Position numbers and translations under genes: made by a program. 62,347 nt of DNA from an uncultured Collinsella sp. (GTDB taxonomy: Bacteria > Actinomycetota > Coriobacteriia > Coriobacteriales > Coriobacteriaceae): contig URZI01000010.1 of NCBI GenBank assembly GCA_900552385.1, positions 1 to 62,347 on the forward strand. Direction: 5' to 3'. The notes under the pieces were generated by a model. That model worked only from the letters and a program-made list of their open reading frames with translations, was not told the origin of the DNA and ran no database searches. Below, one piece after another: positions 24,921 to 32,835 of this stretch (positions are counted from its first letter, which is position 1; the number at the start of each line of letters is the position of its first letter).

Positions 24921-24995
24921 CATAAGTTGCGGTGAAATAGGGATTGATTTACGGCTTTAACCGCATAAACAGTCCCTATTTCACCGCAACTTATG
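24921..24995. repeat. 75-bp palindromic element
   Basis: Positions 24921-24943 and 24973-24995 are perfect 23-bp inverted repeats (outer ends CATAAGTTGCGG and CCGCAACTTATG). The inner part is also partly self-complementary (ACGG ctttaa CCG). It separates two genes that converge and could end transcription from both sides, but its length and lack of T-run fit an interspersed palindromic repeat better. Confidence 0.75.
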
Positions 24996-25036
24996 AGAAG
25001 GGGTTGTGCAGCTAAAAAAGCCCCGTCCCAAATTAG

Positions 25037-25381
25037 CTACTTTTTGATGCTGGCGATGAGGGCGTCGGCTTTTGTGGCGATGACGTTGTTGATGTCGGCC
25101 TGCAGCGTCTCGTAGGCCTCGATGGCACGCTCGCCGGCCGGCGTGAGCGTTGATCCGCGCGCGCCGTCGCGCTCGATGAGCTTGCAGCCCAGCTGACCTT
25201 CGGCCTCGTTCACGATGCGCCAGGCCTTGGAATACGCCATACCCATGCTCTTGGCGGCGCGGTTGAGCGAGTGCTCGCGGGCAATACCCTGCAGCAGCAA
25301 GACGCAGCCGTGGCCGAACACGCCCGGCAAATCCTTGTCGCACGCTTGAATGACCAACTTTGCCGTCGTCTTGTACTCCAT
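25037..25381 (-). CDS. ModE-like winged helix-turn-helix regulator
   Basis: 114 residues from ATG 25381 (minus strand), with GTG 25390 as alternative. It matches the N-terminal DNA-binding domain of ModE: GCVLLLQGIAREHSLNRAAK, then SMGMAYSKAWRIVNEAEGQL, LGCKLIERDGARGSTLTPAG, a LysR-type winged helix. The molybdate-binding TOBE domains of full ModE are missing, a common form in anaerobes. It probably controls molybdate or tungstate uptake genes elsewhere; it is divergent from guaB. Confidence 0.82.
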   Translation of the reverse strand: MEYKTTAKLVIQACDKDLPGVFGHGCVLLLQGIAREHSLNRAAKSMGMAYSKAWRIVNEAEGQLGCKLIERDGARGSTLTPAGERAIEAYETLQADINNVIATKADALIASIKK

Positions 25382-25406
25382 GTACTCCACGTCTCCCCGC
25401 TAAAGT

Positions 25407-25434
25407 GTTTGCTGGGCAAACGCAAAGCCTGCGT
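25407..25434. promoter_or_regulatory. Two adjacent small inverted repeats in the modE-guaB divergent region
   Basis: GTTTGC (25407-25412) and GCAAAC (25416-25421) flank TGG, and ACGC (25420-25423) pairs with GCGT (25431-25434). The site lies 26 bp upstream of the ModE-like gene and could be its operator. No experimental parallel is known to me. Confidence 0.3.
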
Positions 25435-25574
25435 CAAACCCTCGTGTGCTCTTCTTAAATCATGCATTGTAGCAGCCAAAGTGCGTTAAGATACTTCCCC
25501 AGTATTGGGCGCCCAAGGTTGGGCTGGGTCCTACGAGGCCTGCAGCCGACCGGTCGCATGGAAAAAGGAGAAAC

Positions 25575-27086
25575 ATGGCTACGTTCTTTCCCGGTGAGTC
25601 CCACACGTTTTCGGAGTATCTGCTGGTCCCTGGTTACTCGTCCTCGCAGTGCATCCCCAACAACGTCTCTCTCAAGACGCCGCTAACCCGCTTTAAGCGC
25701 GGTGAGAAGCCGGCAATCACCCTGAACATCCCCATGGTTTCCGCCATCATGCAGTCCGTCTCGGGCGTCGACATGGGTGTCGCGCTCGCTACCGAGGGTG
25801 GCCTGTCCTTCATTTACGGTTCCCAGAGCGCCGAGTCCGAGGCCGCTATGGTCAAGGCCGTCAAGGATCACAAGGCTGGTTTCGTTCAGTCCGATTCCAC
25901 GCTGACCCCTGACATGACCATGGAGCAGGTCATCGAGCTCAAGGAGAAGACCGGTCACTCCACCATGCCGGTTACCGACGACGGCACTCCCAAGGGTAAG
26001 CTCCTGGGCATCGTCACCAGCCGTGACTATCGCCCCAGTCGCGATGACCACCAGACGAAGGTCTCCGAGTTCATGACCCCGCGTGAGCAGCTCATCGTGG
26101 GCGACAAGAACATCAGCCTCAAGGTTGCCAACGACGTCATCTGGGACAACAAGCTCAACGCCCTGCCCATCGTCGACGACAACGATCACCTCATGGGCAT
26201 TGTGTTCCGCAAGGACTACGACAGCCACAAGACCAACCCCAACGAGCTGCTCGATAACGACAAGCGCTACATGGTCGGCGCCGGTATCAACACCCGCGAC
26301 TATGCCGAGCGCGTGCCGCTGCTCATCGAGGCCGGCGCCGATGTCCTGTGCATCGACTCCTCCGAGGGCTTCAGCGAGTGGCAGAAGCGCACCATCGAGT
26401 GGATTCGCGCCAACTACGGCGAGGACGTCAAGGTCGGTGCCGGCAACGTCGTCGACGCCGAGGGCTTCCGCTTCCTGGCCGACTGCGGTGCCGACTTCAT
26501 CAAGGTCGGTATCGGCGGCGGCTCCATCTGCATCACCCGTGAGACCAAGGGCATCGGCCGTGGCCAGGCTACCGCGCTGATCGACGTCTGCCGCGCTCGC
26601 GACGAGTACTACGAGGAGACCGGTGTCTACGTGCCCGTGTGCTCCGACGGCGGTATCGTCTACGACTACCACATGACGCTCGCCCTGGCCATGGGTGCCG
26701 ACTTTATGATGCTGGGCCGCTACTTCGCTCGCTTTGACGAGAGCCCGACCGAGCGCGTCAATGTGAACGGTCAGTACATGAAGGAGTACTGGGGCGAGGG
26801 TTCTGCACGTGCCCGCAACTGGCAGCGCTACGACCTGGGCGGCGCCGCGAAGCTCAGCTTCGTCGAGGGCGTCGACTCCTACGTTCCCTACGCCGGCTCC
26901 CTCAAGGACGGCGTGGGCGGCACGCTTTACAAGGTCAAGTCCACGATGTGCAACTGCGGCGCCCTCTCGATCCCCGAGCTCCAGGAAAAGGCACGCCTAA
27001 CGCTGGTCAGCTCCACCTCCATCGTCGAAGGCGGCGCCCACGACGTAGTCGTGAAGGACTCTCAGCAGAGCGTTTCCTACCGCTAA
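25575..27086 (+). CDS. guaB: IMP dehydrogenase
   Basis: 503 residues, start ATG 25575 after AAAAAGGAG. It oxidises IMP to XMP with NAD+, the committed step of GMP synthesis. Visible features are the N-terminal barrel segment (IPMVSAIMQSVSGVDMG), two CBS domains at about 95-215 (VSEFMTPREQLIVGDKNISL), and the catalytic loop GGGSICITRETKGIGRG with Cys319 and the GRGQ phosphate contact. VCSDGGIVYDYHMTLALAMG and MMLGRYFARFDESP follow. The form resembles the GuaB type of clostridia and coriobacteria. It is monocistronic, ending at a terminator. Confidence 0.95.
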   Translation: MATFFPGESHTFSEYLLVPGYSSSQCIPNNVSLKTPLTRFKRGEKPAITLNIPMVSAIMQSVSGVDMGVALATEGGLSFIYGSQSAESEAAMVKAVKDHKAGFVQSDSTLTPDMTMEQVIELKEKTGHSTMPVTDDGTPKGKLLGIVTSRDYRPSRDDHQTKVSEFMTPREQLIVGDKNISLKVANDVIWDNKLNALPIVDDNDHLMGIVFRKDYDSHKTNPNELLDNDKRYMVGAGINTRDYAERVPLLIEAGADVLCIDSSEGFSEWQKRTIEWIRANYGEDVKVGAGNVVDAEGFRFLADCGADFIKVGIGGGSICITRETKGIGRGQATALIDVCRARDEYYEETGVYVPVCSDGGIVYDYHMTLALAMGADFMMLGRYFARFDESPTERVNVNGQYMKEYWGEGSARARNWQRYDLGGAAKLSFVEGVDSYVPYAGSLKDGVGGTLYKVKSTMCNCGALSIPELQEKARLTLVSSTSIVEGGAHDVVVKDSQQSVSYR

Positions 27087-27090
27087 GCGG

Positions 27091-27185
27091 CTTTCCCAAG
27101 CACCGCACCTTGCCGTTCAAACCGTCGCTCACGTACCAAAGTACGCGTCGCTCCTCTTTCACGGCAATCTGCGGCACTTGGAAAA
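27091..27185. repeat. About 95-bp imperfect palindrome after guaB
   Basis: Arms 27096-27116 and 27161-27181 match at 17 of 21 positions as an inverted repeat (CCAAG...TTGCCGT against ACGGCAA...CTTGG), and the centre is another palindrome, CGTACcaaaGTACG. It sits within a few bases of the guaB stop. It has the look of a dispersed palindromic unit rather than a simple terminator. Confidence 0.6.
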
Positions 27186-27245
27186 CCCGTCCATGCTTGG
27201 ACGAGTAACAAATAGCGGTTGATTCACAACCACGTTATTTAGATA

Positions 27246-27280
27246 AAGCGAGATGCCCGCAAGTCGCAGGCATCTCGCTT
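27246..27280 (+). terminator. Terminator downstream of guaB
   Basis: AAGCGAGATGCC (27246-27257) pairs with GGCATCTCGCTT (27269-27280), followed by GTCGTATTTG. Twelve perfect base pairs. Confidence 0.8.
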
Positions 27281-27304
27281 GTCGTATTTGCTATCATCAG
27301 TCAA

Positions 27305-27446
27305 GTTAACCTTAGGGTCGGTCGGCTTAGCTTTGTTTGCTACAAGTTCCGCACGCAAAGAAGAGCACTTAATGTGCTCTTCGTCTTGCGCAGGACTGTC
27401 CGCAGTAGCGAATAAAGCTAAGCCGACCGACCCCAGCTAAGATTAA
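27305..27446 (+). promoter_or_regulatory. Long near-perfect hairpin leader of leuS
   Basis: Positions 27315-27334 and 27414-27433 are perfect 20-bp inverted repeats, extendable outward (TTAACCTTA against TAAGATTAA) with a small bulge. Inside, GAAGAGCAC (27360-27368) pairs with GTGCTCTTC (27374-27382) across TTAAT, and GCTAC pairs with GTAGC. Nearly the whole 140 nt folds into one rod that ends next to the leuS ribosome site (AAAGGAG, 27445-27451). There is no T-box sequence. It could be a leader control element or a small inverted-repeat insertion. Confidence 0.7.
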
Positions 27447-27456
27447 AGGAGCTGAT

Positions 27457-30033
27457 ATGTGCGATTGCACAGATCATAAGGACGAGATTCCTGTCTACGA
27501 CGCGCAGGCCATTGAGTCCCGGTGGATGAAGGCCTGGGAGGACTCCAACCTCTTTGCCGTCGACACCGACGACAGCAAGCCCAAGAAGTACGTGCTCGAG
27601 ATGTTCCCGTATCCGTCGGGCGACCTGCACATGGGCCACGCGCGCAACTACACCATCGGCGATGCCATGGCCCGCCAGGCCCGCATGCGCGGTTACGACG
27701 TGCTGCACCCCATCGGCTTTGACGCCTTTGGCCTGCCTGCCGAGAACGCCGCCATCAAGCACAATACGCAGGCTGCTGCCTGGACGTATAAGAACATGGA
27801 CCAGGCGCTCGCCACGATGAAGCGCATGGGCTTCTCCTACGATCTGGATCGCATGGTCAAGACCTGCAGCCCCGACTACTACCGTTGGGGTCAGTGGATC
27901 TTTGAGAAGCTGTGGGAAAAGGGCCTGGTCTACCGCAAGAAGAACCCGGTCAACTGGTGCCCTAACTGCAAGACCGTTCTGGCCAACGAGCAGGTCACCG
28001 AGGGTAAGTGCTGGCGCTGCGGCACCGAGCCCGAGAAGCGCGACCTTGAGCAGTGGTACTTCAAGATCACCGAGTACTCCCAGGAGCTGCTCGACGACCT
28101 GGAGAAGCTCCCCGGCTGGCCCGAGCGCGTCAAGCAGATGCAGGCCAACTGGATCGGTCGCTCCGAGGGCGCCGAGGTCGACTTTACCCTGTGCGACCAG
28201 GATGGCGAGCCCATCGAGGGCGATGAGGGCAAGATCACCGTCTTCACCACGCGTGCCGATACCCTTTTTGGCGTCTCCTTCTTTGTCCTGGCTCCCGAGT
28301 ACGCCGGCCTGCACGAGCTCGTCGAGGGTACGGAGTACGAGGAGGCCGTCACCAAGATCGTCGAGGACTCCAAGCATATCTCTGCCGTCGAGCGTGCCCA
28401 AGGCACCCTCGAGAAGCACGGTGCCTTCACGGGCCGCTATGTGGTAAACCCCGTCAACGGCGAGAAGGTCCCCGTGTGGGTTGCCGATTATGTCGTTGCC
28501 GACTACGGTACCGGTGCCGTCATGGCCGTTCCCTGTGGCGACCAGCGCGACTTTGAGTTTGCCCGTAAGTACGACCTGCCGATCGTGCCGATCATCCTGG
28601 ACGATGACGATCGCGCTGCCGTCGAGGCCAGCGGCGAGACCATCGATACCTTCCATGCCGAGACCGTCGACTGGGATTGCGCCCACGCTGCCGAGGGCAC
28701 GCTCGTCCAGTCCGGCAAGTACACCGGCATGCGCGGCGGCAAGCACTCCGAGGGCGAGGCTGCGATCGTGGCCGACCTCGAGGCCATGGGCTGTGGTCGT
28801 CGCAAGGTCGAGTTCCGTCTGCGCGACTGGCTCATTTCCCGTCAGCGCTATTGGGGCAACCCCATCCCGGCCATCCACTGCGAGCACTGCGGCATCGTGC
28901 CCGTGCCCGAGGATCAGCTGCCGGTGACGCTGCCCGAGAACCTGGACCTGGGCGCTGGCGAAACCCTTGCCGAGTGCAAGGAGTTCTACGAGACCACCTG
29001 CCCGGTCTGCGGCCGCCCGGCCAAGCGCGAGACCGATACCATGGACACCTTTACCTGCTCCAGCTGGTATTACCTGCGCTATACCGATCCGCACAACACT
29101 GAGCTGCCCTTCTCCCGTGAGGCTGCCGACCGTTGGATGCCCGTCGATAACTACATCGGCGGCATCGAGCACGCTATTTTGCACCTGCTCTACAGCCGCT
29201 TCTTTACCAAGGCACTGCGCGACCTGGGCCTGCTGAGCGTGGACGAGCCCTTCACCAACCTGCTGTGCCAGGGCATGGTCAAGGACGAGAACGGCGACAC
29301 CATGTCCAAGTCCAAGGGCAATGTCGTGCCCCCGAGCTCGGTCATCGAGCCCTACGGTGCCGACACCATGCGTTTGGCGATCCTGTTTATCGCCCCGCCC
29401 GAGAAGGACTTCGACTGGGATCCCAAGGCCGTCGAGGGCGCCAACCGCTTTATCAAGCGCGCCTGGCGTATCGTTTGGCAGCTCGTCCAGTCCGGTGACG
29501 CCAACGTGGCCTTCGACAAGTCCGCGCTCGACGAGGTTGCGATGAAGCTCTATCGCGAGCGTCACCGCACCATCGCCAAGTGCACTGAGGACTTCGACCG
29601 CGGCCAGTTCAACACCGCGATCTCGGCCGTCATGGAGCTCGTCAACGCGGCGAGCGCCTATCTCAACGCCACTGAGGGTGCTGACCGCGACAAGGCTCTG
29701 TGCTACGGCGTGGCTAAGGATATCGTGAGCGTCCTTGCCCCTATCTGCCCGTTCTGGGCCGACGAGCTGTGGCACGAGGCCCTCGGCTGCGAGGGCAACG
29801 CCTACACCGCCGCCTGGCCCGAGTTCGACCTGGCCGAGTCCGTTGAGGACACGGTACAGATTGTGGTCCAGGTGCTCGGCAAGGTCCGCGGCCGCGTCGA
29901 CGTTGCCCGCGATGCCTCAAATGAGGATATGCAGGCTGCCGCCGAGGTCGCTGTCGCCAAGTGGCTCGAGGGCAAGACGGTCGTCAAGGCCATCTGCGTG
30001 CCCGGCAAGCTGGTCAACCTGGTGGTCAAGTAA
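27457..30033 (+). CDS. leuS: Leucyl-tRNA synthetase
   Basis: 858 residues, class I synthetase charging tRNA-Leu. The catalytic HIGH-type motif is HMGH at 58-61 (PSGDLHMGHARNYTIGDAMA) and the KMSKS motif is MSKSK at 616-620. A zinc-binding cluster NWCPNCKTVLANEQ with CWRCGTEP lies near 170, and the editing domain follows from about 225 (FTTRADTLFGVSFFVLAPEY; YGTGAVMAVPCGDQRDFEFA). The C-terminal anticodon and tail domains are complete, so the enzyme is full length. ATG 27457 has AAAGGAG upstream. Confidence 0.97.
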   Translation: MCDCTDHKDEIPVYDAQAIESRWMKAWEDSNLFAVDTDDSKPKKYVLEMFPYPSGDLHMGHARNYTIGDAMARQARMRGYDVLHPIGFDAFGLPAENAAIKHNTQAAAWTYKNMDQALATMKRMGFSYDLDRMVKTCSPDYYRWGQWIFEKLWEKGLVYRKKNPVNWCPNCKTVLANEQVTEGKCWRCGTEPEKRDLEQWYFKITEYSQELLDDLEKLPGWPERVKQMQANWIGRSEGAEVDFTLCDQDGEPIEGDEGKITVFTTRADTLFGVSFFVLAPEYAGLHELVEGTEYEEAVTKIVEDSKHISAVERAQGTLEKHGAFTGRYVVNPVNGEKVPVWVADYVVADYGTGAVMAVPCGDQRDFEFARKYDLPIVPIILDDDDRAAVEASGETIDTFHAETVDWDCAHAAEGTLVQSGKYTGMRGGKHSEGEAAIVADLEAMGCGRRKVEFRLRDWLISRQRYWGNPIPAIHCEHCGIVPVPEDQLPVTLPENLDLGAGETLAECKEFYETTCPVCGRPAKRETDTMDTFTCSSWYYLRYTDPHNTELPFSREAADRWMPVDNYIGGIEHAILHLLYSRFFTKALRDLGLLSVDEPFTNLLCQGMVKDENGDTMSKSKGNVVPPSSVIEPYGADTMRLAILFIAPPEKDFDWDPKAVEGANRFIKRAWRIVWQLVQSGDANVAFDKSALDEVAMKLYRERHRTIAKCTEDFDRGQFNTAISAVMELVNAASAYLNATEGADRDKALCYGVAKDIVSVLAPICPFWADELWHEALGCEGNAYTAAWPEFDLAESVEDTVQIVVQVLGKVRGRVDVARDASNEDMQAAAEVAVAKWLEGKTVVKAICVPGKLVNLVVK

Positions 30034-30058
30034 GCACTGCGCGCTTAACTGGCGCATA

Positions 30059-30104
30059 AAAGACGAGGGGCGATCCGGTTGGGTCGTCCCTCGTCTTGTG
30101 TTTT
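30059..30104. terminator. Bidirectional terminator between leuS and the lipoprotein gene
   Basis: AAGACGAGGGGCGATCC (30060-30076) pairs with GGGTCGTCCCTCGTCTT (30081-30097) with one or two mismatches; GTGTTTT follows on the + strand and TTTTAT on the minus strand, so it can serve both convergent genes. Confidence 0.88.
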
Positions 30105-30137
30105 ATGCCCTGCTTAGTCAGCGCGTCGCACCTTCTT

Positions 30138-30710
30138 CTATGGGATGTGTACCAGGTCCCTAAAGTAAACGTTGCCCGTTGCCTCTTCGAACATCCAAAT
30201 GTTGAGGTAGATGTCGTTGAGGTCGTTGTTCACATCAAAGTTCGGATCGTCGAAGGTGCCCACAAAGGTGAGCATGGCGCGCGTTTCTTCTCCGGCGGCG
30301 ACCGGTTGGCGCATGCGTACGTCGCGGGCCTTACCGTTGACGTAGGCATATGAGTCCACATCGCCAAACATCATGTCGACACCGGTGTTGTTGGACACCG
30401 TAAAGACGAGCGCGGCGTCCCCGTAGCCGTCGGTGTCCTTGCCCACGCAGGTAACATGGACGTTCTCGTCTGCCTCAAGGTCGATGGGGAACTGTTCTTG
30501 GGAATCGGGACCCAAGCTCTGGGGATCGACGATGTCCTCGTCTATTTTGTTGAAGCTCGCCGGGGGTTCGGTTTTCTCGATGGCTTTGGTGCTGCCAAGA
30601 TCCGGTTCGCATGTTCCGGTTTTGCTGTTCGTTTTGCCACAGCCCACGAGGGTCAACGAGCACGTTGCGATGGCGAGCGCAGTCATGCAGAGGGTGCCTA
30701 GGCGTTTCAT
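30138..30710 (-). CDS. Putative lipoprotein, immunoglobulin-like fold
   Basis: 190 residues from ATG 30710 on the minus strand with GGAGG upstream. The N-terminus MKRLGTLCMTALAIATCSLT then LVGCGK is a lipoprotein signal with Cys24 as lipidation site. After a Lys/Glu linker, the mature part reads VTCVGKDTDGYGDAALVFTV, SNNTGVDMMFGDVDSYAYVN and TRAMLTFVGTFDDPNFDVNN, a beta-rich pattern with 'attached to free' alternation like DUF5067/NEAT-sized extracellular domains, but I cannot assign a family firmly. Single gene, ending at a shared terminator. Confidence 0.75.
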   Translation of the reverse strand: MKRLGTLCMTALAIATCSLTLVGCGKTNSKTGTCEPDLGSTKAIEKTEPPASFNKIDEDIVDPQSLGPDSQEQFPIDLEADENVHVTCVGKDTDGYGDAALVFTVSNNTGVDMMFGDVDSYAYVNGKARDVRMRQPVAAGEETRAMLTFVGTFDDPNFDVNNDLNDIYLNIWMFEEATGNVYFRDLVHIP

Positions 30711-30832
30711 GGGTGCCTCCTTACCGTAAAGGATCTCGAAAGGTTCGTCGTTGCGCGACTTGCTGGCTGGCTTGTTGCAGAATGCCCCTTAACGTAAGTC
30801 TGATCGATAGGGGCTCGGGGAGGAATGCCCTT

Positions 30833-30884
30833 GGGGTCCGAACGGGCCTGTGGATTGGGACGCATGGCCCGTCCGCAGTCCCCC
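30833..30884. other. Orphan GC-rich stem-loop upstream of rimP promoter
   Basis: ACGGGCC (30842-30848) pairs with GGCCCGT (30866-30872) around a 17-base loop, and GGGG (30833-30836) can pair with CCCC (30881-30884) outside it. The interval 30711-30975 has no gene. It may be part of a small RNA, a terminator, or an incidental structure. Confidence 0.35.
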
Positions 30885-30975
30885 CTCGGACGTTTGCCTC
30901 ATGGAGTCTTTAGTCCAATTGTCCTATTCTTGTGGAGAAGCTGTGCGCACGCTGACCTGCAGATTCGTACTGTGC

Positions 30976-31004
30976 TTGCACGTTTCCGCAGCTATTGTTA
31001 TAGT
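30976..31004 (+). promoter_or_regulatory. Sigma-70 type promoter of the rimP-nusA-infB operon
   Basis: TTGCAC (30976-30981) and TATAGT (30999-31004) are separated by exactly 17 bases, a near-consensus housekeeping promoter, about 80 bp before rimP. Confidence 0.8.
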
Positions 31005-31030
31005 TTGCTTGCAAATGAAGTTGTAATTGA

Positions 31031-31062
31031 AAGAAGTGGGGTTTCGGCCCCGCTTCTTTTTT
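31031..31062 (+). terminator. Leader terminator/attenuator before rimP
   Basis: AAGAAGTGGGG (31031-31041) pairs with CCCCGCTTCTT (31048-31058, one T-G pair), loop TTTCGG, then a run of T to 31062. It lies between the promoter and the rimP ribosome site, so transcription must read through it. Confidence 0.8.
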
Positions 31063-31082
31063 GTATGGATGGAGGTGCCGCA

Positions 31083-31577
31083 ATGGTCAAGACCAAGACC
31101 GAGCAGGCGATCATCGACGCGCTCGAGGCCGTCGCCCCCCAGCACGATGTCGACATCGTCGACGTCGAGCTCGTGGGTGCCACCAAGGCCCCCTGCGTGC
31201 GCGTGCGTATCGAGGGTGCCGAGGGTCAGAGCCTGTCGCTCAACGACGTCACGGCCAACACCAAGTGGGTCGGCGATGTAATTGAGGAGCTCGACCCCAT
31301 CTCTTCGAGCTATACGCTCGAGGTGTCGAGCCCGGGTATGGCGCGCCCGCTGCGCCGCCCGAGTGACTTTGCCCGCTTTGTGGGCGAGAACTGCGAGCTC
31401 ACCTCCACCGCCACCGAGGGCCGTCGCAAGTACGCCGGCAAGATTGCCGCCGCCACCGAGACCGACGTGACCCTCGAGCTCGAGGACGGCGAGTCCGTCA
31501 CCCTCGATTTCTCTGATGTTAAAAAGTGCAAGTTGAAGCCCACCTACGACTTCAAGCCCGCGAAGGAAGGAAAGTAA
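31083..31577 (+). CDS. rimP: Ribosome maturation factor RimP
   Basis: 164 residues from ATG 31083 (GGAGG upstream). RimP helps assemble the 30S subunit. The N-terminal domain has DIVDVELVGATKAPCVRVRI, the central LEVSSPGMARPLRRPSDFAR is the RimP signature, and the C-terminal SH3-like domain follows (GRRKYAGKIAAATETDVTLE). First gene of the operon; nusA starts one base after its stop. Confidence 0.95.
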   Translation: MVKTKTEQAIIDALEAVAPQHDVDIVDVELVGATKAPCVRVRIEGAEGQSLSLNDVTANTKWVGDVIEELDPISSSYTLEVSSPGMARPLRRPSDFARFVGENCELTSTATEGRRKYAGKIAAATETDVTLELEDGESVTLDFSDVKKCKLKPTYDFKPAKEGK

Positions 31578-31578
31578 G

Positions 31579-32826
31579 ATGGCAGCATCCGACATGATGT
31601 CCGCCCTGATGGAGCTTTGCCAGGAGAAGCACATCGACCAGCTCTACCTGATCGACCGCCTGGAGCAGTCGCTCGCCAAGAGCTATGCCGAGATCCTGCA
31701 TCTTGAGTGGGGCGCCAAGGTGACCATCGACCGCACCACCGGCAAGATCTACGTCTACCGTCTGGAGCCGATTGACGATTCCATGGACGAGGAAGGCAAC
31801 TTCACCGAGTTCGAGGAGATCGACGTCACCCCCAAGAACACGAGCCGCATCGCCGCCCAGCACGCCAAGGCCGAGATCAACGCCATCGTGCGCAACTCCG
31901 CCCGCGAGCAGATCTACGAGGAGTTCTCCGGCCGCATCGGTGACCTCATCAGCGGTACCGTGCTGCAGTCCACGCCCGACTTCACGATCGTCAAGATTCG
32001 TGAGGGCGTCGAGGCCGAGCTTCCGCACTTCGACCAGCGCCGTTACGAGAACGAGCGCAACGAGCGTCCGATGGGCGAGCGCTACCTGCACAACCAGCAC
32101 ATCAAGGCCGTGATCATCGACGTTCGCGACCCCAACTCCAACCTGCAGCCGGTTCGTGGCGAGCACAGCCGTCCGCCGATTGTCATCTCCCGTACCCACC
32201 CCGAGCTCATGCGTCGTCTGTTTGAGCAGGAGGTGCCCGAGATCTATGAGGGCACCGTCCAGATCAAGTCGATCGCCCGCGAGCCCGGTCAGCGCTCCAA
32301 GGTCGCCGTCCACTCGCTCGACGACCGTCTGGATCCCGTGGGCGCCTGCGTTGGCCCCAAGGGCAGCCGTGTTCGCGCTGTCGTGGGCGAGCTCCGTGGC
32401 GAGCGCGTCGACGTCATCCTGTGGGATGCCGATCCTGCCGTCTACGTCGCCAACGCCCTGTCGCCCGCTAAGGTCACCCGCGTCCTCATCGACGAGGAGA
32501 AGGCCTATGCCGGCGTCATCGTGCCCGACGACCAGCTGTCCCTCGCCATCGGCAAGGAGGGCCAGAACGCCCGCCTCGCCGCGCGCCTGACCGGCTGGCA
32601 CATCGACATCAAGTCCGAGACGCTTGCTGCCGACATCCTCAAGAACGTTCCCGTTCACGAGGAGCCCGCCGCCGACCTGATCGGTGACGAGGAGGACGAG
32701 GACGTCCGCCGCTGCGAGTACGTGTCCGAGGACGGCATCCAGTGCCGCAACCAGGCTCGTCCCGGCTCCCGTTTCTGCGGTGTCCATGACACCGACGCCT
32801 TCGATGATGCGGAGGACCTGATCTAG
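31579..32826 (+). CDS. nusA: Transcription factor NusA with a C-terminal CCCH motif
   Basis: 415 residues. NusA binds RNA polymerase and nascent RNA and controls pausing, termination and antitermination. Visible parts are the N-terminal domain (1-130), S1 (SGTVLQSTPDFTIVKIREGV), KH1 (HSLDDRLDPVGACVGPKGSR) and KH2 (VIVPDDQLSLAIGKEGQNAR). After KH2 an acidic linker leads to an extra segment with C379, C389, C400 and H403 (RRCEYVSEDGIQCRNQARPG then SRFCGVH), a likely small zinc site absent from ordinary NusA. The ylxR gene usual after nusA in Gram-positive bacteria is not present before infB. Confidence 0.94.
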   Translation: MAASDMMSALMELCQEKHIDQLYLIDRLEQSLAKSYAEILHLEWGAKVTIDRTTGKIYVYRLEPIDDSMDEEGNFTEFEEIDVTPKNTSRIAAQHAKAEINAIVRNSAREQIYEEFSGRIGDLISGTVLQSTPDFTIVKIREGVEAELPHFDQRRYENERNERPMGERYLHNQHIKAVIIDVRDPNSNLQPVRGEHSRPPIVISRTHPELMRRLFEQEVPEIYEGTVQIKSIAREPGQRSKVAVHSLDDRLDPVGACVGPKGSRVRAVVGELRGERVDVILWDADPAVYVANALSPAKVTRVLIDEEKAYAGVIVPDDQLSLAIGKEGQNARLAARLTGWHIDIKSETLAADILKNVPVHEEPAADLIGDEEDEDVRRCEYVSEDGIQCRNQARPGSRFCGVHDTDAFDDAEDLI

Positions 32827-32835
32827 CGCGCGGTT

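Noticed and set aside
25407..25434. Possible c-di-GMP-I riboswitch because of GGGCAAAC and GCAAAGCC
   Set aside because: The two words are present but run into each other (GGGCAAACGCAAAGCC) without the helix that separates them in the riboswitch, and the downstream receptor helix is not found. Two small inverted repeats explain the sequence better.
27305..27456. T-box riboswitch upstream of leuS
   Set aside because: No AGGGTGGAACCGCG-type T-box sequence and no specifier-loop arrangement; the leader is a single long hairpin.
27418..29775. A 785-codon open frame on the minus strand across leuS
   Set aside because: It is the complement of a strongly biased, well-identified gene; the translation is low-complexity (Val/Gly/Leu/Asp) with no motif. 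The same holds for the long minus-strand frames opposite nusA (31552-32865), infB (32879-35503), dnaG (39278-40762), smc (53635-55599) and guaB (25683-26672).
30781..30900. SRP (4.5S-type) RNA
   Set aside because: The GC-rich fold drew attention, but the conserved GGAAG/AGCAG core of SRP RNA is absent.
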